Source: Beroe forskalii | Lineage: Eukaryota; Ctenophora; Nuda; Beroida; Beroidae | Reading direction: 5' to 3' | Assembly: GCA_011033025.1 (NCBI GenBank) | Contig: WFMF01000069.1 | Span: 310,001 to 374,000 of the forward strand | Length of the DNA stretch: 64,000 nt | Part shown: piece by piece, positions 24,931-34,100 of the stretch | Layout: each line of letters starts with the position of its first letter | Numbering within the stretch: position 1 is the stretch's first letter | Notes under the pieces: model-generated | Database searches by the model: none | What the model saw: only the letters and a program-made list of their open reading frames with translations | Told to the model about the DNA's origin: nothing | Made by a program: the position numbers and the translations under genes

Positions 24931-25518
24931 ATGGATTAATCAGGGGTGAAGATGGATTAATCAGGGGTGAAGATGGATTAATCAGGGGTGAATGGATTAA
25001 TCAGGGGTGAAGATGGATTAATCAGGGGTGAACGATGGATTAATCAGGGGTGAACGATGGATTAATCAGGGGTGAAGATGGATTAATCAGGGGTGAAGAT
25101 GGATTAATCAGGGGTGAACGATGGATTAATCAGGGGTGAATGATGGATTAATCAGGGGTGAAGATGGATTAATCAGGGGTGAAGATGGATTAATCAGGGG
25201 TGAAGATGGATTAATCAGGGGTGAAGATGGATTAATCAGGGGTGAAGATGGATTAATCAGGGGTGAAGATGGATTAATCAGGGGTGAAGATGGATTAATC
25301 AGGGGTGAATGATGGATTAATCAGGGGTGAAGATGGATTAATCAGGGGTGAAGATGGATTAATCAGGGGTGAAGATGGATTAATCAGGGGTGAAGATGGA
25401 TTAATCAGGGGTGAATATGGATTAATCAGGGGTGAATATGGATTAATCAGGGGTGAAGATGGATTAATCAGGGGTGAAGATGGATTAATCAGGGGTGAAG
25501 ATGGATTAATCAGGGGTG
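24931..25518. repeat. 21-bp minisatellite, about 28 copies
   Basis: Unit GATGGATTAATCAGGGGTGA plus A, very uniform; some units have an extra CGAT or TGAT at the junction. The repetitive frame GLIRGED is a by-product. This is a third 21-bp family, unrelated in sequence to those at 14727 and 15280. Confidence 0.95.
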
Positions 25519-26020
25519 GTATTGAATTTCACTTTTTATGTCAATTAATTCTTAAATCTATAGGTAAAGCTTTTAAGTCACACTTGTCAGGGATTCATGG
25601 CATAAAATCTAGCCTCAGGAATATTGTCAGCACAATATAAAATCATAGATAAGCTGATATCCCTTGAAAATGGCAAGCAATTGTAGCATCACAGTGATAT
25701 GGCAGTCTTACAAAAGGATAGTGGGGTCTGGGGCGGCCCCAGAAGCCAGAGGGTCTGAGAAAAAATATTTATCACGGACATAGGATTTTCATCTCAAATT
25801 TCGAAATTCTTCTGCCAGATCCCAATCCCCCCCCCCCCTTAATTTTTTCACTCCCCCCTTCGGTTCAAATCCCCCCAGAATCATTGAAATTGGGCCAACC
25901 CCCCACCTACCTTATCCGACCCAAAATCTTCATCCCCCCCCCTTTTCTTAGGGGGGGATGAAGCTATGGAATTCATCACCGACTACAGCAACAATTGTAT
26001 AATTGTGAAGTTGTTCTTAC
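25519..26020. other. No gene seen; C-rich homopolymer blocks
   Basis: Runs of 7-13 C occur at 25826-25960, with an inverted pair of CTTCATCCCCCCC and GGGGGGGATGAAG near 25931-25963. Confidence 0.4.
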
Positions 26021-26084
26021 CTGCTGCAACCACAACGATCAGTGCGATCAGGAGCATAAAGCCGATAAGTAGTTCGATAGACAT
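26021..26084 (-). CDS. Candidate exon encoding one transmembrane segment
   Basis: The minus strand has a strong 3' splice site (TTATCCCACAG|ATG) and a strong donor (GCAG|GTAAGA) around 64 nt reading MSIELLIGFMLLIALIVVVA, a clean hydrophobic helix. Its entry phase (0) fits the GG|GTAACT exit of exon 14 of the DD3-3-like gene upstream, so it could be that protein's membrane anchor. The alternative is the first coding exon of a separate small membrane protein, whose promoter would be the CCAAT/E-box repeat at 26500-26700. No following exon was identified. Confidence 0.4.
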
Positions 26085-26499
26085 CTGTGGGATAAGATAA
26101 TGTTATGTAGTTAATCAATGTATTTAATAGGGGTATGTTAATAAATTTCTAATTGATCTTTATCTATTTGTTAATAATTGATTTCACTTTTAGTTATTTT
26201 ACGTTCGTTATCCATTATTATTAACGGCTAGAAGAAGAAAGTTAAAATAAAGTAACAATTTTGAATACCCCGCTATCAGGTTGAAACAGCTTGTGAAATC
26301 GCTATGCTAGTTAAATAAAATATTTCATTCAAAGTAAACATAAGTAAAATCTTTCGAAATTAAAATCAAATTGATTGAAATTAGATGCAGCTTAATACGT
26401 TGTCACTACTCAAATGCAGAAATTTTTTCGAACAAAAGAGGCGGGACAAACCTCGATTAATGGATGATCATTGAACACCCGACAGCAGGTAACATGCAG

Positions 26500-26700
26500 A
26501 TAACAGTCACGTGTCGATCACTGTTTGGTGATAACGCGACCAAAATACAGATATCTGATTGGCGTAGTCTTGGTCACCTGGCCCTAATGCAGACATCTGA
26601 TTGGCGTAGTCTTGGTCACGTGACCCTAATGCAGACATCTGATTGGCGTCGTCTTGGTCACGTGACTGTAATGCAGACATCTGATTGGTTTAGCAATTCC
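26500..26700 (-). promoter_or_regulatory. 42-bp repeat with CCAAT boxes and CACGTG E-boxes
   Basis: Three to four tandem units of about 42 bp, each with GACATCTGATTGGCGT (CCAAT on the minus strand), most followed by TTGGTCACGTGAC (palindromic E-box). The CCAAT copies are near 26558, 26600, 26642 and 26684. CACGTG occurs at about 26507, 26616 and 26658. It lies about 420 bp upstream, on the minus strand, of the candidate exon at 26021-26084. Promoter function is an inference. Confidence 0.4.
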
Positions 26701-28170
26701 ACTGCTGTCCTCATATTAAAATATTAACATGCAAATAGCAAAACCCTGGTTAATGGAATTCGGTAAAAAGAGATAAGAGTTGTACTCACTGACCATTTGA
26801 GTGTATAATGGTGGTTGCAAGGTTGCACACATTTTATTTCATGAAAAGTTACATTCATCAAAAGCCATCAGATCATAAAATGAAGATATTATTTGACATT
26901 TACATGACTGCAGTCACATTCGAGTTTTTGTGTGAGGTTACACACGCACAAACTCGAATGAACTGAAATTAGCGGGGGAAGGTCATAATATAATTACTGT
27001 AATAAATGCAGTACACCAAAGATTTGATAGACATTTTCTAATCTGATACACCTTTTCATATTCTCAACTCCAAACTCCCATTATGATATAATATTCACAT
27101 TTCATGTTGAAATTTGCAGTTGTAGACTGTACCTTAGGGTGGTTTAAAATCAATTTTCTCATCAAATCAATAGAAGACAACGTTAATAAGTTGCTCCAGG
27201 ACATCAGGAAACACCACAAAAAAAATTTCAAGTCAAAATTCGATTGGGAAAAGCCGCCTCCTGGACACGCCCTTTTTTCGGGCTTCTTTATACAGGCAAA
27301 AAACCGAATAATGGCTTTTTCGGCGTTTTACTTCGATTTATTAGTATTGGAACCATTTTCCTTTAATATTTAAACCGTATGAAGGCATTTCGTTTATCTG
27401 GGTTTTCAAGAGTGTACGACCACGCCCAAACCTAGAGTCTGACATGGTGAAAACATCACCGTGAACTACAATGCTAATCTTTATTTTTCCTCCCCACTGG
27501 CCTTTCAGGCATTGAGGAGGGTAAGCAGAGATCGTGGTTTGGAAGGTGAGAAATGGGATTTGTGTATAGCAGGTTCAGATTTACAATAAAACTACTGTAA
27601 TTTCTGGAAAGTGACCGTAGTCAGTCGCGAAAATGTCCCTCCGTCTGTCCGTCCGTCCCCTCATGACAAATATTCAACTATTCAAGATCACGAATTTCAT
27701 CATAATTATATACTGTCGGTTGTCAAAAAAACTAAAATTTAAGTTTAAAACATTTGGGAAAATGTGTTATATTTTACACTTTTTGTCAGACACTTATTGT
27801 TACTGATCAAATGATCAGTTCGAATCTAAATCTTTTTTGTGAATCATTACGGAATTGAGAATTATTTCTTTCAATAATCAAAATTTCAAATAATCACTTA
27901 TTCTCTTAGTGAAACGGCAGTTTTGAAATTTCAAGAAATACAAATACAGATACATAACTACAGATAATTGTTTATTTTCTAAACAAATCGCCTAAGCTGG
28001 TGCCAGGATTGATAATCATTTTAGAAAGTGTTCGAAGATTCGTAAATCATTCCAAATTAGATGTTCATATCAAAATTTTCTACATTTTTGTCATCCATTT
28101 GTTGATTTATGTGAGGTTTCTAGGTATCTGTTCATTACAGTATCACACCAATCCAGTTCCATTTCTATCT
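26701..28170. other. Probable intron or intergenic sequence, no further exon seen
   Basis: No frame is convincing. A plus-strand sequence near 27508 resembles a splice acceptor followed closely by a donor (CTTTCAG ... GAGG|GTAAGC), but the enclosed 12 nt cannot be judged. Confidence 0.35.
26917..26960. repeat. Short perfect hairpin
   Basis: CATTCGAGTTT and AAACTCGAATG enclose GTGTG and CACAC. Roughly 17-18 bp of stem with a small loop. Confidence 0.6.
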
Positions 28171-31100
28171 TTAATCCTCATCTTCAGTTACCCAGAGTGC
28201 TCCCTTTTGAGACCTGAAAATATTTGATATTTCAAGTCACGAATCATCTGACGGTGTCATTCAGCAAAACAGTAATCTTGTATGTTAATTCTTCTGCATA
28301 GGTTAGAATAATATTCCACGGAGTGTATAAGGATACTCAAGTATTTCCTAATACCTCACGAGACAAATTTATAAGGTACGAAATTTGGGGACTTTTCGAC
28401 AAAAAATCCCCATATTTTCGTTCCTCATAGTCATACCACCAAATTTCATACCACCCAAAATTTCTATCCCCGGAATCATTGTTCCATTTAAATTCATTCC
28501 GTGAGGTACCTGTTTGAGAAAGCGTTGTTCCTGCTGCACATGTAGTACATGACTCCGGTGTCTTTGAAGGACAGAACGTGCCCGAAGTAGCTGGCAGGGG
28601 CGTTGTCCAGCTCGTCATCTATCTTCGTAGTCTTCACGTCCATTGAGTCCTTCTCTTGGCATACGTTGGTCTTCGTTTTACCTGTGCAAGTACCACAGTG
28701 AGTTTAGCTGCGTATCTAGTGATTCTAAACGTTGCGAACCTTTTGAGGTGCAGCATATTACGCCGCAGCGACTAAACAGGTCGAAACACCACAGTTATTT
28801 TGAATTGATAACGACAAAAATGGTTTATCGCAGGCCTTCTCTAAGTATTCCCGTGTTAGTCATTGAATAATGAATATGACGTACCACAGAAGAAGCCAGA
28901 AGTAGCAAGGCCTATGGCGATGTCGTTGGGGGTAGCCTCCGGGTCAGTGAGAGACTGCACCTTGTCCCAGAAGGTGGTCTCGCTCAGCAGATAGGGAATG
29001 TTCTTCTTCAGATCTGACATCTGCAGCATGTTGTTCCTGTCTGTGCCTGTAATGCGGGGGTATGTCAATGGTGATTGGTTTCAATGGTTTGCACATCTCC
29101 ATCAATCATATGATGGGGCATGGGCTGTAAGGGCTCTGACTGAGTATTTCTGTTGTTCTGTGCTCTATATCTACACAGTGAATGAAGTCCGCTTCCCTAG
29201 TTCCCCGCTTTTACCTGCTGCCCCCTGTCCAGCCGCTCCATCGTTGTTGTTATCGTGAGAGTTGCTCCCCGTCCACTGGATGTGTACCAAGTCGTCCTTC
29301 CTGACCTTGAGTCTGTCCGGCACGAAGTCGTACTCGGTGGCAGGGTAGGTCTGTTCGGCGTTACCTCGCTTTCCTCGCACGTTGAGGTTGTAGAGCCGCT
29401 TGCCTTCCATTGCCTTGGTACGGGGCAGCACCTGGCATTGGGGGAGTGGTTAGGGTGTACTATTTTTTATTTTTTTTATATTTAAAATCACAAATAGGAT
29501 ACACAACAAATTATACATTGTCACTTGCCCTATATAAAATATTTCATGAAACATGAGGGTGCCCCAACCAAAAGAATTGAATAATCATAGTTGAATAAAA
29601 AAATAAACATAGTAGAGTCTAACTTGTTGCATAAGCTATGAGTGGGGCACGTGCAGAGTAGTCGAAACTACTCTATGCTGCACAATTACGCCCTCAAAAT
29701 CTTAAATCACACAGATTGGTTAGTTACATAGTTGGTAAAATTGCATTAAAAGTAGATAAAAATTTATCTTAAAAATATAATAAAATAATGATAAATTACT
29801 TTTATTACTCTGAGTGCTTGAGTGATATAAATCTCTGAAATATACGAATTGAGTAGCGTTAGGTTTCTAACATGTCGACCAATTTTCAGGAGATTTGTGG
29901 ACTCTTGAAAATCTTCGATTTAGGAAATTAGATCAACTGATCAACGATCATTACCGTGTAGACGTGAGATCTGTCCTGGAATACTCTGCCAAACTGAGCT
30001 GTGTTGATAGCCATCTTGAGGGTCTGTCCATTTCCAAGGATATCTAGCTGTGGTCCGTTCTTTAGGGTTCTGAGTTATTCAAGCAATTAGAAATGGATGA
30101 GACGTCAAAGCATGGTTGGGGCGCTCGTGCGGAATGGCAGATGACCGTGACCTAATTTTCGTCAGGCAGTACAGGAAAAAAAACAATATTTGAAAGTAGA
30201 TGTCTCATGAAAAACAATCTTTCTGCTAGTTGATATGCCTCCCAGTGAACTCACTCCTCGCCGTCCTTGTCAGAGAAGGTGTTGAAAGGGTCGTAGTCGG
30301 TGGTGGAGATGTTGTACCGCAGCCTAAGGACGCACCGCTTGGCTTCCTGGCTCGGGAAGAAGGGCAGGTCTATGTCAATCCGGGAGGTGTTCAGGTTGGG
30401 GGAGGTGTCTCCATCCTCGGGAGGTGCGTAGTACGCGTTACCTGGGGGAGGGAAGTTGAGGAACTAGGGAGGGAGGTTGTGAGGTTACCTGGGGAGGTGT
30501 CATGATTATCGTGATACTGATATGTCATCTAGTGGTATGATACGTCATGATACTGATATACTCATGCTTCCGCCCGAAAAGTAGAGTTCTACTTATCAGT
30601 TGAATCCAATCGATTGGACGTAAAATTGATATGTTTTCTTCTGTCTCCAAATCAGCCACTCACCGTTGTGGTTTTGCTCGTGAGGTGGGTGCCTTGTCGC
30701 AGATTACTTCAGGTGCCTGCACTATACAGTACTTCTCAACGTCATCAGTCTGACGGAATTGAACCATTAAAACTTAGAGAATCAGAAATTGATTAGAGAA
30801 TTAAGAATTTTGGTCTGAAACTTGGACCGGTTTCTCAAGAAGCAGCCCAAAATTTCTGTTATGGAAGTTTAGCTGACTCTACGTCTACTTGTAAACCTCC
30901 CTCTACCCTGATAAGCTGATACATTAGATTCCATTAGACTACTGAAACTGACCCTGAGGTTGCCCCAGAAGATCTTGTTCCTGGCGTCAGCAGCTGCCAC
31001 CTTGTTGCACTCCTCCTCACTAGTAACATCCAGCAAGTCCATGAAGGAGACGAACTCGACCCAGGCCCCTCCCTCCTCCCTGCACCCCTGGTGGGTGATG

Positions 31101-34100
31101 CTCTTACCGTACTGCCGCTCGTTCTTGCACCTGCTCAGCACACACCGGAAACGCGACTTCCGGTTGAAGGACTTCGCTTTGATGTCCTCACATCTGCTGG
31201 GGTCTCCGAGCCAAGCGAGGTCGATCCAGGGGGTCCGCTTGAATTTACCTGGGGTCCTGAAATGGTCCAACATAAATATTTCTAAAATAGTCGACGATAA
31301 TTAACGAAATGAATTAAGATTAGTTCGTTACATGAGAATTCTAAGTATGTGCTTCGTCAAGTTTGGTGATGGGTGCTTACTCTAAAACACCACTTACTCG
31401 AACATGTTGGTGGGGTGCCAGTAGGGGTGGTAATTACTTACTCGAACATGTTGGTGGGGTGCCAGTAGGGGTGGTAATTACTACTCGAACATGTTGGTGG
31501 GGTTATGCCAGTAAGGGTAGTAATTACTTACTCGAACATGTTGGTGGGGGGTAGTAGTAGTCCACTTACTCGAACATGTTGGTGGGGTGCCAGTGGTACG
31601 GGGTGCCAGTAGGGGTAGTAATCACTTACTCGAACATGTTGGTGGGGTGCCAGTAGGGGTAGTAATTACTTACTCGAACATGTTGGTGGGGTGCCAGTAG
31701 GGGTAGTAATCACTTACTCGAACATGTTAGTGGGGTGCCAGTAGGGGTAATTACTTACTCGAACATGTTGGTGGGGTGCCAGCAGTAAGGGTAGTAATTA
31801 CTTACTCGAACATGTTGGTGGGGTGCCAGTAGGGGTAGTAATTACTTACTCGAACATGTTGGTGGGGTGCCAGTAGGGGTGGTAATTACTTACTCGAACA
31901 TGTTGGTGGGGTGCCAGTAGGGGTAGTAATTACTTACTCGAACATGTTGGTGGGGTGCCAGTAGGGGTAGTAATTACTTACTCGAACATGTTGGTGGGGT
32001 GCCAGTAGGGGTGAAGTAATTACTTACTCGAACATGTTGGTGGGGTGCCAGTAGGGGTAGTAATTACTCTCGAACATGTTGGTGGGGTGCCAGTAGGGGT
32101 AGTTACTCGAACATGTTAGTGGGGTGCCAGTAGGGGTATCTGTTACCTCGAACATGTTGGTGGGGTGCCAGTAGGGGTAGTAATCACTTACTCGAACATG
32201 TTAGTGGGGTGCCAGTAGGGGTAGTAATTACTTACTCGAACATGTTGGTGGGGTGCCAGTAGGGGTAGTAATCACTTACTCGAACATGTTGGTGGGGTGC
32301 CAGTAGGGGTAGTAATTACTTACTCGAACATGTTGGTGGGGTGCCAGTAGGGGTAGTAATCACTTACTCGAACATGTTGGTGGGGTGCCAGTAGGGGTAG
32401 TAATCACTTACTCGAACATGTTGGTGGGGTGCCAGTAGGGGTAGTAATCACTTACTCGAACATGTTGGTGGGGTGCCAGTAGGGGTAGTAATTACTTACT
32501 CGAACATGTTGGTGGGGTGCCAGTAGGGGTAGTAATCACTTACTCGAACATGTTGGTGGGGTGCCAGTAGGGGTAGTAATCACTTACTCGAACATATTGG
32601 TGGGGTGCCAGTAAGGGTAGTAATCACTTACTCGAACATGTTGGTGGGGTGCCAGTAGGGGTGGTAATCACTTACTCGAACATGTTGGTGGGGTGCCAGT
32701 AGGCGTTGATCACTTACTCGAACATGTTGGTGGGGTGCCAGTAGGGGTAGTAATTACTTACTCGAACATGTTGGTGGGGTGCCAGTAGGGGTAGTAATTA
32801 CTTACTCGAACATGTTGGTGGGGTGCCAGTAGGGGTAGTAATTACTTACTCGAACATGTTGGTGGGGTGCCAGTAGGGTAGTAATTACTTACTCGAACAT
32901 GTTGGTGGGGTGCCAGTAGGGGGTAGTAATGATACTTACTCGAACATGTTGGTGGGGTGCCAGTAGGGGTAGTAATTACTTACTCGAACATGTTGGTGGG
33001 GTGCCAGTAGGGGTAGTAATTACTTACTCGAACATGTTGGTGGGGTGCCAGTAGGTGTGCCTCGAACATGTTGGTGGGGTGCCAGTAGGGTAATTACTTA
33101 CTCGAATTGTTGGTGGGGTGCCAGTAGGGGTAGTAATTACTTACTCGAACATGTTGGTGGGGTGCCAGTAGGGGTAGTAACATGTTGGTGGGGTGCCAGT
33201 AAGGAGCAATTACTCGAACATGTTGGTGGGGTGCCAGTAGGGGTAGTAATCACTTACTCGAACATGTTGGTGGGGTGCCAGTAGGGGTAGTAATTACTTA
33301 CTCGAACATGTTGGTGGGGTGCCAGTAGGGGTAGTAATTACTTACTCGAACATGTTGGTGGGGTGCCAGTAGGGGTAGTAATCCCGTTCCTCAGGGCACT
33401 CGTACCCACTCCTCTGTCCGCCGTTGTTTTGCCGGGTTTTTGAGGCTGTCACGTAACCAATGGTGTCCGGCTGCAGCTGCTGGTCAGCGTGGAACAGACC
33501 TGGTAAGAATATTATGTTGAATGCAGTTCAGATGTTGGGAAAACAAATCACACCGGTTTACTATTCTGCTACTGAGAATTGTTCGGCATTTAAATTTGAG
33601 TGTTCGTTGTATTCGATTTTAATCTCGGTGCCACTCGTTCAGACTTCCACCTAACATTTCCTCACTTCTGTAGTTCTGTAATCTGGGTTTGTGTTGAGAA
33701 ACTTACCGCCGTTAGCCTCCCTGTGTTTGCAGTTATCGTACCACCAGGCTGTCTCATGAACTCCTTTGACATCGTCCACATCCACCTCCCATATGTTCTT
33801 CACTCGGGCTGCGTATGTCGTGTCAGCTTCATTCTTTGCTGGGTTTCGGTAGTTCTGAAATCATGGATGCTAATCTTGTTCATTATTTTCTCATCACCTA
33901 AGCTTTTTGTTTACCCCCTACTCCCTCTCACCCAACTCCCCAGTCCCCACTCCTCCTTACTACAACTCCCCGTACCCGTAGTCCCTTTATCCCCTTACTC
34001 TACGTACCCCTTACTAATTGAAATTCACCCCCACTCCATCTTACATCTACCCCACCACTACTTCCCCACCCCTTCTCCCCCACCCCAATCCCCTATTCCA

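Noticed and set aside
27104-27373. 89-codon plus frame
   Set aside because: No recognised motif, no splice or start context, AT-rich.
31390-33388. CRISPR-like or regulatory array
   Set aside because: Units are contiguous with no unique spacers; the unit is explained by exon 6 plus its splice donor.
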